Assembly (NCBI GenBank): GCA_000149265.1
Contig: CH003424.1
Coordinates: 813,365-877,364, forward strand
Direction of reading: 5' to 3'
Origin: Ciona savignyi
Lineage: Eukaryota; Chordata; Ascidiacea; Phlebobranchia; Cionidae
Length of the DNA: 64,000 nucleotides
This document shows positions 53,134 to 64,000 of the stretch, one piece after another. A program made the translations under genes and the position numbers. Below the pieces are notes generated by a model. The model ran no database searches and had not been told where the DNA came from. It was given only the letters and a program-made list of their open reading frames with translations. How positions within the stretch are numbered: the stretch's first letter is position 1; each line of letters opens with the position of its first letter.

Positions 53134-53571
53134 CCACAGCTGTCTATTGTTTAACGACATTCGCAAGCTGCTTCGCTGCATTGTTTAACTTTAATTTATC
53201 TGTGGGAACAGGATATGCTTAGTTGCTTATAATAGATTTGGAAGGGTCCAGTCAGTTCAATTTTTCGCGATCTCACATCAGAATTTATTTTCTATAGTGT
53301 ATATTACCCGGGAAGGAACCATTAAGCATATTACTCGTTGAAACAATCCGTGTGAACGGTCTACTGAGTTTTTGTGAGAAATATTGCTACACTCTAAAAA
53401 ATTAAGATTTAAAATGACCAAAAAAGATTCAAAATAGACTCTTTCGTTAAGTGGAAGTGTGTTCCCCTTATTTCAGGCGTCAAAAAATATTCTTTCAAAG
53501 AGTCAAACGATGTACATTCTTCTAATTTTCCAAAGCACTATATTTCTAAAGAGCCATATTAAAGCACTTGT

Positions 53572-53785
53572 TGTGGCCTTTGGCAAGGCACTTAACGGAC
53601 ATTGCCTGAACCGGGTGGACTAATGGAGTCTACTATATTGAAGGAACGTGTCTATCATATACAACACACTGCAATAGCTTCGGTAACCCGATGGTGGACA
53701 CTAGGTGATCTGACGATTGTCCGTGTGTTAACCCCCATGGTTTTTCCATTCACGGGGATAAACATGAATATCCTATCCTATCTAC
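53572..53785 (+). mobile_element. SINE family A, head missing
   Basis: Followed by a repeated body motif (CTACCAAATTAAAGGAACGT) at 53783. Confidence 0.8.
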
Positions 53786-53817
53786 CAAATTAAAGGAACG
53801 TGTTAATCATACACAAC

Positions 53818-54068
53818 GTTAGTTTAGTTTATTTTGTGTTTCCACAATGAAAACATAAATCAGGATTATTGAAAAAAATGGAAAAAACGGCAAAACGACA
53901 GTCTTTAGAACACGTCTAAAAACAAGCAGTAATTTATTAAAATTTGGTAAAATTAGACGTGGCCGCTAAACCCAAATAAAAATAATAAAAAATAAATAAA
54001 TTAAAAAATAATTAATTGTTTTAAAAGAATAATTACATTAAGCCTCGAAGAAAAGTGTGTGGTAAAGA
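53818..54068 (-). mobile_element. Family C retroelement tail
   Basis: Begins GTTAGTTTAGTTTATTTTG (reverse tail), then GTGGCCGCTAAACCC. Confidence 0.6.
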
Positions 54069-54079
54069 GACCCGTGCTG

Positions 54080-54232
54080 AAATACTGAAATAGCTCCGGT
54101 AACTCGACGGTGGGCGCGAGATGATCTGATGATTGCCCGTGTGTTAACTAGTGTCCCTTAATGAACATTAAGGAACACTAGTGTTAACTAACCCCCTTGT
54201 GTTTTCCCAATCGCGAAATATAAACAAACATG
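54080..54232 (+). mobile_element. SINE family A, 3' part with internal palindrome
   Basis: The CGTGTGTTAAC block is split by the 54144-54193 inverted duplication. Confidence 0.7.
54144..54193. repeat. Near-perfect palindrome inside a SINE
   Basis: AACTAGTGTCCCTTAATG and CATTAAGGAACACTAGTGTT face each other across two bases. It looks like a local inverted duplication. Confidence 0.7.
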
Positions 54233-54555
54233 CAATTTTATGCTTTTTATAAAAATGTTTACATTGTAACGCATGGACTCACCCAGCTGTTCCACCATAG
54301 ATATATATTATTTCCGGCCCAAATCAATGGTTTTCATTCACGTTATACATAGATAATCTTATTTGCTGTATGATTAAAAACTGTTGGGATTAGTAGATAT
54401 AATTTAGTACCTTTTTAATACTTAGTTGTTTACCGTTAATTAAATGTTCATGAATAGCCAAAATGGACTGAAGAATAATTTTTATAATTAGTATTCAATA
54501 GAGCGTGTCGTTTAGACACATGGAGTGTTTCGACACCGTTTTGCTAGTTTTGTAC

Positions 54556-54784
54556 GTTACCTCTGAATACTACCGGGTCGCTTGGATCGCTTACAATACT
54601 TCGTAATTACAAAAGCCTTGGAGAAAACTTCTCTTGCTAAAATAAAAATTATGATATTAATGGTAGGGTTGGGGTGAAAGTTAGTTCTGGGTTTGAGATT
54701 ATTGTTTGGGACAGGGTAAGAATTACTTTCCATAGCGATCTAAGTGATCCAAGCGATCCTGTAGTAGTTAGAGTTAGAGGTACC
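54556..54784. mobile_element. MITE with ends repeating CGCTTGGATCGC
   Basis: The left end (GTTACCTCTGAATACTACCG, then GTCGCTTGGATCGC) is mirrored at the right end (GATCCAAGCGATCCTGTAGT, then AGAGGTACC). A truncated relative lies at 8617-8760. Confidence 0.65.
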
Positions 54785-55098
54785 ATATCGTAGGCTGATT
54801 TAAAGATTGTTTATTAATTTGTTATTTTCTTGTTACAGGAAATATATTTTATAGCATGATAAATATAATAAGACCAAGCTCAGAAATCCACTTTTACTGC
54901 AAAAATACTTTTCAATAAAGACGGAACTCTCGATTATTATGGAGGCCTAAAATAGTCTTCGTTTCGGATCTGCAGCGCATTTGCGCGGCTGCTGTACATT
55001 CCTGTTGAGTGTAACCAAAGACATTAATAAATTGCCCTATTACCTCGATCTTGTGACTTTTTATTTATATTTTTACTATCATTCTGAACGATTCCGCA

Positions 55099-55608
55099 AT
55101 GACTGCGACGACAAAGCGTAAACACGTCATAAAAGAAGTTCTTGAGGATTTCAGCATGCCAGGGAGAGACCAAACCATTGTAAAGGTGCTCGGTAATTCT
55201 GGATCCAATTTACATGAGGTTATAACCCCATCTGGTGACCGCTATTTAGCGAGTCTTCCTGTGAAGTTCCGCAAAAATCTCTGGATCAAACGAGGTGACT
55301 ATGTCGTCACAGAGCCTATTCTAGAAGGCGACAGAGTGAAAGGAGAGATAGTACGGATACTGTACGCACAGCATATCAAGGAAATAAAAAGCAACAACCT
55401 ATGGCCCCCTGAATTCAACTTGAAAACAAATATCCCTGACGTGGTGAAAGAACCAGAGAAGCTGAAGAAGACAAGGGAAGATAGTGAGGGAGAGGATTAT
55501 GAAAGCGATGACGATTTGTCGGATATTTTCGTCAACACAAATCGACCGCCTGAGATGATTTTGTCCGACACAGATGAAGAAGACACCTCGGATGAAGATG
55601 AACTCTAA
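55099..55608 (+). CDS. EIF1AD: Eukaryotic translation initiation factor 1A domain-containing protein
   Basis: A single exon encodes 169 residues; the human protein has 165. The start TKRKHVIKEVLEDF matches the family N-terminus. An S1/eIF1A-type OB fold covers about residues 15-95 (IVKVLGNSGSNLHEV, KFRKNLWIKRGDYVV). The tail is acidic and contains DIFVNTNRP, the vertebrate family's FVNTNR motif. It is a nuclear eIF1A-like RNA-binding protein; a human interaction with ribosome-assembly and stress functions has been proposed. An AATAAA at 56029 may serve as its polyadenylation signal; the 3' UTR contains a short tandem repeat. Confidence 0.95.
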   Translation: MTATTKRKHVIKEVLEDFSMPGRDQTIVKVLGNSGSNLHEVITPSGDRYLASLPVKFRKNLWIKRGDYVVTEPILEGDRVKGEIVRILYAQHIKEIKSNNLWPPEFNLKTNIPDVVKEPEKLKKTREDSEGEDYESDDDLSDIFVNTNRPPEMILSDTDEEDTSDEDEL

Positions 55609-55611
55609 AAC

Positions 55612-55815
55612 ACATCATTCTCCAAACTTTATTTAAAAATACATTATTCTCCAAAATACATTTGGAAATATATCATTCCCCAAAATACACCTATAAATAC
55701 AGGATTTTCCAAAAATACATGTGGAAATACATTTGAAAATACACCATTCTCCAAAATACATTTGGAAATACATCATTCTCCAAAATATATTTGGAAATAC
55801 ATTAATTTCTAAAAC
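55612..55815. repeat. Short tandem repeat in EIF1AD 3' UTR
   Basis: Diverged units of about 29-30 bp with CCAAAATACATTTGGAAATA, starting right after the stop codon. Confidence 0.75.
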
Positions 55816-56028
55816 ACATCATTTATTTTAAACGTAATATATTTGTCTAATAATTATTTTCTCGGTGTCATTTTATTACAATCTCCAATGTAGTGGTTTA
55901 TCAGTGGATTCATAAACAACTAAATGCTTAATAATACACTAAATGTACCATATTTGATCTGGACAAAAAGGGTCACTCCTTCAAATGGATATTTTCTTAA
56001 GCTGTGTTTTTTCAAGTTTGGTTTATGC

Positions 56029-56034
56029 AATAAA
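56029..56034 (+). terminator. Putative polyadenylation signal, EIF1AD
   Basis: AATAAA about 420 bp after the EIF1AD stop and 240 bp before the WDR6 start. Confidence 0.4.
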
Positions 56035-56272
56035 ATCCTTGTGTCAATTTACATCTCTTTTTTTGTTAATCATTTTAGAATTAATTTAGTACGGAGATAT
56101 TTATTTCTTAGTTGGTTTGAAATTTTGAGTGTTATGAACATTTTTGTAATGTTTAGAATGAGGAATGTTTGGAATATAATTTGTTGTTCACTTTGTCAAG
56201 GAAAACTTGTTGTTATTATCAATTGATCATTGGTTTAGGTTCATTATGTAGTGAATTTAATACTCTGTAAGA

Positions 56273-59200
56273 ATGTTTAAACCTGTGTTTCAAAAGCTCC
56301 CAATCACAGCCCTATGCCTTGCAGAGGGATATCTGTTTGCTGGTATGTACATCTTGAATTCATTATTTCAGGGTACTTAATAAATACATTATTTCAGGCT
56401 GGTTAGCTAAATTGTAACATGACAATACATAAGCAGAACGTTGTTGCGTCATGAATAGATAGTTGATTTTATTATGGGGCAAAGAACCAAGTTACTTTGA
56501 CTGAACCAAATAGATTAATGGATTGAACATAAAAAGTCTTTATATTATTATTCCACACACTGTAATTGCTTCAGTAACACAATTGCAGACAGGAGATCGA
56601 ATTGGTTGTAATGCATTGGAAGGTTGTGGATCGATAAATCAAAAAATCTGTGTGCATAGTTGTTGTATATAAGCAAAAAAATGTGTTTAGATTTACATTG
56701 CTTTGTATTGCAAGAGGACAGAAATTAGTGTACTGTGGTAGAGTTAAATAGTTTGTCTAAATTTCCACAGTACCGAATTGTTCTTGCTGTTTTATTTACA
56801 CATAAAAAGTGAACCGTTTCTTGATTTTGTTGGTGGTTAACTGACATTAAATCGGTTAACCAGTTGATTGATGCACAGCATTAGATAATTTCTGAACGAA
56901 CTTTTAGTTTATTGTTTATTCGTAAAAAAAATATTAAAACAACATGCAATTAAAATTTACCAAAAAGCATAAGCAAGTAAAAAAATAAAACAACGATCTA
57001 GATGGCACATCATTAAAATATAAAAATAAACAATTTCAAAAACAATGGACGCGGCTGTACAACTTAAATTCCCTGTACAACCAATCCCCAGGTCATGGTA
57101 GAAAGGACATAACTAACTTTCCCAAAGACACAACTAACTAGCTAGCCACCAGTTTCGATACAACCCTTCGGCTGCAAGGCATCGCACTAATCCACCACTA
57201 AGACTGACTACTCCTACAAAAATGACAGTCATTATAATTAAATTGTACGAAATATTCTCCAGGCCATGGTGGGAAGCTTCAAATATTCCAGCTATTCTCA
57301 GATGGTCGTGCGTCGCTTGTTAAAGAATTCCAACTTTTTAAGAATTCAGTTGTTCATGGAATAAAGGTATTAATGTGTAAAATCTGTAAATATTTGTGTT
57401 ATAAATGTAAAATATATCATATGTAATATAATATATATGTAAAAAAATTAAAAAAAAGAATAAAGTTGCATTCTACAACATTAGTTTCTTTACATGATGG
57501 TAGATGAAAATTACTGCTTTATCACAAATGTCTAGATGTTTTGTCTGCTAGTTACCCCCTCATTGTTGTATAAAAAAACCTAAATCACATTTTGTTACTA
57601 ATACACACTTCAATGTTTAAAATAATATTTTTTATCTGCTATTTTCAAAGGTTTAAACTAGATGTTTTTACAAAAATACATCCAATCGTAATGGTAAAAT
57701 ATGAAGTTTAAATTTAAGTTAAAATCAGTATGTTTACATTACTTTAAGTGTATTGTTAATTTACATTAACAACATTGGTGCTTGGCCTGTAATTTGGAAC
57801 TCACAGGTATTTTGCACCCCTGGTACCCCTAACTTTGCTCCTGTAATATACTTTTTTATTCAAATAATATGATTTGTTGGCAGAAATATACAACGAATTG
57901 CCATGGAAATTACATCATTGTTTTCGGTGGGAAAGATGTGTCAGTGTTGGATATTGGTAGGTAGCACACCTGTTGTCATTGTGTACATTGTTTGCTTAAA
58001 TTTTTCATTGCATTTGCTTTCAGATTCAGTTAATAAAGGTTTTAAAGAGATTTATCATTTTTCTGCCAATGACTGGATATTGGATGTGGCCTTTATTCAA
58101 GAAACTAAATTGTAAGTACAAAAACATTAAACAAAAGTAGTTAAAGTAACTGTTTACCAATGTAGTGGTCTGGGTGCGGCAAATTTGTCTGATCAGTTAG
58201 CTCAACCGATAAAAGTGTTGTTGGTACTTAACATTCTGTATTCAACACGAGATCCTAGTATGGGTAAGGATAGGATATTCATGTTTATCCCTGTGAATTG
58301 GAAACCAAAGGGGTTATCACACAGGCAATCGTCAGATCACCTCACGCCTTCCGTCGGGTTACCGGAGCTATTGCAGTGTGTTGTGTATGATTCAAACGTT
58401 CCTTTAATTTGGTAGAACCCATTAATCCGCTGGTTAAAGCAATGTCCGTTAAGTGGCTTGCCCAAGGGCACAGCCGACTAGCTAGCGACTAGTTTCAAAC
58501 CTGCACCATTTTGGTTGAAAGGCGTCTCACCAAACCACCGGACTAACAAATATGATATTTCCTTGGTAATTTTAACCCTTAGTGTGGAAGAAGACCCCAT
58601 CCTTACTTTTTAAATTACATACTTGCACTCTAATGTAAACTTTGGCTTAAAATTACATAATGATTTATACTGGCAAGCCAACATTATAACCTACCAAATT
58701 TGCATATTTTTAATAAGCTTTTATACACCAGGTAAAAAAAGGTGTACTGCTAAGTGCTACAGTATACTCTCATTGCTATGCCACTCTCGCTACTATACTT
58801 CTTTTACAGTACAGTATACTGTATTCGTTTACAAACCTCTGTTAATATGCCGTTTTACCTTGGTCCCGACAGGTGGAATAGTAGTTTAGTTTAGTTTATT
58901 CATTTTTTGCCCCAGTTTTTAAAAATGGCAAACTAATATAATCACGACACAGAACGGGAAAAGACGGCAAAACGAACAGTCGTTAAAACACGTCATTAAA
59001 AAAAAGAGATATAATTTAATAAATATAGCGGACGCGGCCACCAACCCTAGGCGAAAGAACAATATTAAGCGATCCAAATTTAATTAGGATCAAAACAATA
59101 TAGAGCCCTGAAGAAGAGTGTGCGGCATAGTAATGAGGGTTTGTAAAATGGATGCAGTATACTGCACTGTGAAAGTGGTATGGTAGTGAGGTGACATAGT

Positions 59201-62200
59201 AACAAGATTTGACTGTATAACTGTACACAACATGTTCCAACAGGTCAGAACCTTGTGTTGCACTTGCTCTTGCTCACAACTCAGTGGTGTACATAGACCC
59301 ATCTTCATCAGCTATCATCAGGGAAACTCATTGCGTCGAGAAATGCATTTTATATTCTGCCCACTTTGTCCAGTATAGAGGTAACGGGGAATGTTTTATT
59401 GTTGACTTTTAAAGTTTTAGAAATATGTTTTGCCCCTTCAACTTGACTATGGGCACAAGGTATAAAACTATAAAGTGGTAAAATGTGTCTTCGAAACAAG
59501 AAATTCAGACTAATTCATTCAAATTAGATTTTGTGTGGCTCTTTTCAGTTACATGAGGGAGTTTAAAAGACATTTTTTTAGTTTTCGATTGTAACCTTAC
59601 TACCAGATTATTACCAGCTTATTATAATGTTCTAATCTCCACATTTCAATTTCCAATTGTTTGAGTTTTACTAGAAGTGTCATAGTAACCTTGCTACCAT
59701 CTTATACCATCACTTCTCCCCACATTCTGCGGTTCCTCTAAATACCCAGTGTGGGCCGTGTGCCAGAGTTAGGTAAGGGTTGGGGTTTCAAGTGTGCCCA
59801 CACTGGGTATTTAGATCCACCCACATTCTGAAGTTCTAACCCCCACATCCAATTTCCAGCCAGCGCAGCCAACGACCAGGATAAGTTAATACTCTGCGCC
59901 GGGACAGTTTTCAACCAGATCGTTATATGGAAACCCCCTTTCACCCACGTCACCCATCGGGTGGAGACATTGGAACGAATCGATGGTCACGATGGAGTGA
60001 TATTTCATATCTCATATGATCATGATATGAAAGTAAGTTTGCTTTCAAAGGTTCGAATATACAGGATTAAAATCCTTCTATAATTAAAACAACTTCCGTT
60101 AGCAATGCGATTGTCTGTGTGTTAATCCCCTTGGTTTTCCTATTTACAGGGTTAAACATGAATATCCTATCCATCCTATCCTGAGTAAATATGCTACACT
60201 GTCCTGGCATTTCCAATTCCCAGTGCAAACCCGATTACCACCCATTATATTTAACACAGGTGGTATGGGGCATTACTATGTAATTTATGCAACCATCCCC
60301 AGCTGTTGTTCAGTGCCTCAGATGACCGAAGCATCAGGATATGGAAATCAGCTTCCCTGCTACAAGCTACTGATGATACTCATACATGCACTGAGTGTCT
60401 CTGTGTGCTGTACGGCCACCAAGCCAGAGTGTGGAACTTGGTTTCTATATGCAGAGGTGATTGCTCTCTTGTTATGAATTCTCTTGTTGGGGGGTTAACC
60501 GAAGTGCAGTGTTTTTTATGACTAAAATGTGAAACTATGACATTGATAAAACAATATTGTTTCACCATTTTTCCTGCATGACAACCTCGATAACCATAAT
60601 CTTGTTGTTTTGCTATGTGAACCATTTGATTAAATAAAAGTATCCCTTAAATTTGTTTTTTAAACTCTTTGATCTTTTAAATATCGTATTCTTGATTTTT
60701 CCATGTCTAAATTTACAATTAGTGTGTTACTGGTAAATTTTATTTTATATCATTTAAACCACCGTTTAGATTGGTTATGCGATGGTGCTATTGAACCATT
60801 ATCCTTTACAACATATATTCAACCCAAGTGAAATGTGGTACATGATCAGACAAAAGTATGTCGGACCGGTTAGTCTGGTGGTTTAGCAGATTATTGGGTT
60901 CTACTAAATTGAAGGAATGGGTGAATCATACACAACACACTGTTATAGCTCCAGTAACATGACAGTAGGCGCGGGGTAATCTGATGATTGCCTGTGTGTT
61001 TACCCCCTTGGTTTGCCCATTCACGAGGATAAATATGAATATCCTATCCTATCCTGAGTAAATATGCTACACTGTCCTGGCATTTTCCCATTCCAAGGTT
61101 TAACATGATTATCATCCATCCATTAGGGGCCTTCTATGTCCCAAATTCCTGGTCCCGGAGCTACTGAGGACCTGCCCATATTAATGAATGAATGATATCC
61201 ACCCATTATATTCAACTCAGGTAGTCTGTGGTACATGATCAGTGCGTCAGAAGATGGATTCTCCATTGTCTGGGAACTTGATGGTTTGGCTCACAAAGCA
61301 ACCGTGCTCAAGAAAATCAACTGCAAAGCAAATGTGTTGAGTTTGGCAACTGATAATGGTAGGATTAGTATAGGATATTTATGTGGAATTTTAGTGTGGA
61401 TAATTGTGATAAGTAATCACTTGGGTAACTTGCGCCCAACGCTGGGTTACTGCAGCTATTGTAGTATGTTGTGTAAGATTCACATGTTCCTTCAATTTAC
61501 TAAAGAAACCATATATTCGCTGGGTTCAGGCAATGTCTGTTAAGTGCCTCGCCCAAAACTGACTAGCTAGTGACTAGTTTCAATCTGCAACTCTTCGACT
61601 GAAAGGCAACGCACTTACCCACCAGATGAATATGTTGGTGTATTGTCTATGTTTAAGGCTCTTTTTTTATACTGACTCTCGAGCCATTGACTGGTTTCGA
61701 CCCCACTACCTGTCGACTGTCTGCAGTATTACATTGCTCTCAGCTTTTAGGACCAATAAAACTAGTATGGATGTCCCCTGGACAATACGGTGACTGTGTG
61801 GAATTTTACTGTGAGCCTAAATAGTTTGTATCTCATCTATTGCCATAATCTGACCCAGTACAACGCCATGCGCCACATCTGCAACCTTATATAACAATAC
61901 CATGCTTGTATTTAATACCATCCGTAATTCTATGTCTTTCCACATAAATCTAACACCCATCATTGCACTATGTGATCAGAAAAGCAATTCTAGTAATTCA
62001 CTATAATAAACATGTATAATAAACTAAAGCAGCGGTTCCCAAACTGGGCTAATACAATACTTGCAGTTATACAATACTTGCAGTTTGAAAATTTTGGCTT
62101 TATGAGGGAGCCGCAAGGTTTAATAAGTTTACAAAAGGCGCCGCTGAACTAAAGCATAAAACATCTCAGATCAATTTGCACTCGGTTGTATGGATGGGAG

Positions 62201-63537
62201 CATTCGGACGTTCAACCTCCAACAAGCAATATCTCATCACTGTGTTAAGCAAGTTAACCTCCCAAATCAAGGTGGTTCCCCCATTATGAAAGTGACTTAT
62301 GTTCTGAACCATTAGAAAAGTAAACCAAGAAGCGTAACGCATGCAGTTCTGCGATAGTTTTAACAAAAATACATACATCTAGATCTAGAGTAATAGTTTG
62401 TATCTTTACTTTACCGCTTAACTAAACTAGTGTAATAATTTTGATATAAATATTATTTTTATTCCTTTTTTATACCTTAGGTTTGGAAGCCACGTCTAAA
62501 TATACCTTAAGTAAATAATGGATTCGATTATTAATATATCTTAGCGACTGTCGTTTTTTTCCCCGTTTTCAAAATTTTCATTAAAAGTCCGGCTTTGTGT
62601 TTTCATTGTGAAAACAAAAAATTAATTAAACTAAATAAAAATGGAACAAATACTTTCCTTAGTTTCTTCCATTAATATGAAAACCATAACTCTTGCTGAC
62701 TGATGCTTTATATTTTTAAAAAGTGCGGCATTATCGTAAATAATGAAAATTATGTTATGTTTAACAAATTTCACCCATAACTTTTTGTTATGTTTGTGCA
62801 AATTTAGCTATAATGTTAACACCCATAACATTATAGCTCTAAATTAAACAACATTATAAGTTTATGTTTTTTGGCAATTTTAGTTTTAAAATTACTTTCG
62901 ACTCCATCTATATGGAATAGTTAACTATGTTTAAGAATGTTGTTTCCCCATTATAACCCCCATAACCATAATCTTTTTGTTTTGCTAAGTGAATCATTTG
63001 GTAAAATAAAAAGGTAATGTTTTTTTCCCTGGTGAAATAACCATTACCAAACTTGTGATTTTGTACAAAAGGAAACCCCACTTTAAGTGGGCCTACAAAA
63101 ATAAATCTGACTTATAACATGTATTTACTCTTTATGTATAACATTTATAAAGTTACAAGATAGCTCTGGTAACTTGATGGTAGTCGCGAGGTATTCTGAC
63201 AATTGCCCGTGTGTTAACCCCCTTAGTTTTTCCATTCACGGGGATAAAACATGAATATCCTATCCTCCCTACACAAGTAAAACTAACTCTTAACATGTAT
63301 TCACTTTTTATGTGTAACATTTGCATTGTGCACCAGACGTAGGGGTTCCGAAGACAGTCAAGTTGCTGGTAGCTCATCGCATGGCAGTGTTGGTGCATAG
63401 TGATAATGGTACTCTCCTGTGCTACCATATACACCAAGCATGCTGGTCCATATTACACACAGATGACCATTACGGATCCTACGCCACCATGGAGGTCAAT
63501 CAAACGGAGGATTACATCGCGATCGGGAATACTAAAG
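56273..63537 (+). CDS. WDR6: WD repeat-containing protein 6 (5' part, continues past window)
   Basis: Ten exons in phase: 56273-56342, 57263-57366, 57884-57956, 58024-58111, 59244-59380, 59860-60032, 60303-60456, 61221-61358, 62170-62271, 63337-63537. The last ends with a donor (GTGGGA), so the gene runs beyond 64000. Matches to vertebrate WDR6 are IVFGGKDVSVL, ALALAHNSVVY, ILCAGTVFNQIVIW, SASDDRSIRIWK, GHQARVWNL, SASEDGFSIVWEL and the single WD blade of exon 9 (GCMDGSIRTF). WDR6 partners FTSJ1 in 2'-O-methylation of tRNA wobble position 34. The start ATG opens MFKPVFQKLPITAL, aligned to the human LLPVTGLECVGDRLLAG stretch, so a slightly longer N-terminus is possible. Introns carry SINEs, a 117-bp hAT element and decoy copies of the exon 8 acceptor region. 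Confidence 0.92.
57085..57212 (-). mobile_element. SINE family A, head part
   Basis: WDR6 intron 1, 50 bp before exon 2. Confidence 0.65.
58264..58550 (-). mobile_element. SINE family A, full length
   Basis: WDR6 intron 4. Confidence 0.85.
58885..59135 (-). mobile_element. Family C retroelement tail (WDR6 intron 4)
   Basis: Reverse tail TAGTTTAGTTTATT, then GACGGCAAAACGAACAGTCG. Confidence 0.65.
59738..59814. repeat. Short hairpin repeat, copy 2 (WDR6 intron 5)
   Basis: A perfect 19-bp inverted repeat (CTAAATACCCAGTGTGGGC and complement) around a 39-nt loop. It lies 45 bp before exon 6. Confidence 0.75.
60100..60182 (+). mobile_element. SINE family A, tail fragment
   Basis: WDR6 intron 6; the flanking sequence is duplicated in intron 7. 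Confidence 0.7.
60236..60275 (+). repeat. Decoy copy of the WDR6 exon 8 acceptor region
   Basis: The ACCCATTATATTTAACACAG|GTGGTATGG block resembles the true exon 8 boundary at 61220/61221. It is preceded, like the true one, by the GAGTAAATATGCTACACTGT repeat. Confidence 0.6.
60812..60852 (+). repeat. Second decoy copy of the WDR6 exon 8 start
   Basis: ATATTCAACCCAAG followed by TGTGGTACATGATCAG repeats the acceptor and first codons of exon 8 without the rest. Confidence 0.55.
60861..61062 (+). mobile_element. SINE family A with internal deletion
   Basis: The head joins directly to the body at GGTTTAGCAGATTATTGGG. Confidence 0.75.
61135..61197 (+). repeat. Single diverged unit of the 60-bp minisatellite
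   Basis: AAATTCCTGGTCCCGGAGCT, then CCTGCCCATATTAATG, matches the DCAF17 intron 3 unit order. It lies in WDR6 intron 7. Confidence 0.6.
61363..61630 (-). mobile_element. SINE family A
   Basis: Begins 5 bp after the WDR6 exon 8 donor. Confidence 0.7.
62030..62146. mobile_element. Miniature hAT element (117 bp) next to WDR6 exon 9
   Basis: Starts CAGCGGTTCCCAAACTGGG and ends GGCGCCGCTG. Perfect 8-bp target duplications AACTAAAG lie at 62022-62029 and 62147-62154. It lies only 23 bp before the exon 9 start. Confidence 0.85.
62540..62640 (+). mobile_element. Family C retroelement tail (WDR6 intron 9)
   Basis: CGACTGTCGTTTTTTTCCCC, then TTGTGTTTTCATTGTGAAAA. Confidence 0.5.
63159..63268 (+). 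mobile_element. SINE family A, tail part
   Basis: Ends about 70 bp before WDR6 exon 10. Confidence 0.75.
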
Positions 63538-63689
63538 GTGGGAACGTGGGGCTATGAAGATAAATTAAGTTTTGCTTTAATTTTATATTGTTTATAAAAG
63601 TGGATTGTTTAAAATGGGTTTTATAGGAAATCACTAGGTTATTTAACATGCTTTTATAAGATAGTTTTTTTTGATGTTTGGAATAGGAT

Positions 63690-64000
63690 CTAGGATATTC
63701 ATGTTTATCCCCATGAATGGGTAAACAACTGGGTTATCTTACGCACATCAGCAGCTCTCTGCGGGCACACCGTCGGGTTACCGGAGCTATTGCAGTGTGT
63801 TGTGTATGATTCACACAGTTAGTCTGGTGGTTTAGTGCGTTGCCTTTCAGATGAAGGGTTGAAGGTACGAAACTGGTCGCTGGCTAGTCGGTTGTGTCCT
63901 TGGGCAAGACACTTAACGGACATTGCCTAAACCCAGATTAATGGGTTCTACCAAATTGAAGGAACATGTGATTCATACACAACACACTGCAATAGCTCCG
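63690..64000. mobile_element. Two SINE family A copies in opposite orientation
   Basis: A minus tail half at 63690-63818 joins a plus copy from 63815 that runs off the window. Confidence 0.75.

Overview
The window is animal nuclear DNA and most resembles a tunicate (Ciona-type) genome. It has compact multi-exon genes with short GT-AG introns, proteins that align best to vertebrate orthologues (DNAAF4, DCAF17, PPT2, EIF1AD, WDR6), TATA boxes on two small secreted-protein genes, and a heavy load of short tRNA-derived SINEs and non-autonomous DNA transposons. The species call is inference; no database search was possible. Exons were assembled by hand from splice sites, reading-frame phase and remembered family alignments.

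Layout. 1-3387: no exon seen; foldback repeat, SINEs and a hAT MITE nested in a SINE. 3388-9488 (+): the last 12 exons of a dipeptidyl-peptidase-4-like serine protease whose 5' part lies outside the window. 9694-13850 and 17826-20569 (-): two nearly identical copies of a five-exon gene for a secreted glycoprotein of unknown family. They lie in a tandem segmental duplication that also carried off the end of the last protease exon as a pseudo-exon. Between them, and inside intron 1 of the first copy, lie satellite-bearing elements. 20949-22828: no gene. 23104-29006 (-): a STAND/NB-ARC-like NTPase with an altered Walker A. 29411-30709 (-): intronless DNAAF4. 32059-40151 (+): DCAF17, 12 exons, with a 60-bp minisatellite in intron 3. 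41391-46098 (-): PPT2, with a decayed element-derived ORF and a hAT MITE in its last intron. 46099-51668: repeats and unassigned sequence. 51739-52825 (-): a small secreted precursor with an Arg-rich segment and an acidic tail. 55099-55608 (+): EIF1AD. 56273 to beyond 63537 (+): WDR6, cut by the window end.

The genes do not form an obvious pathway. Recognised roles are peptide cleavage at or outside the cell surface (DPP4-like), axonemal dynein preassembly (DNAAF4), CUL4 ubiquitin ligase substrate reception (DCAF17), lysosomal thioester hydrolysis (PPT2), an eIF1A-like RNA-binding protein (EIF1AD) and tRNA 2'-O-methylation support (WDR6). The most novel-looking items are the duplicated orphan secreted gene, the cationic peptide precursor and the degenerate STAND protein. 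Several mobile-element insertions can be delimited to the base by target-site duplications.
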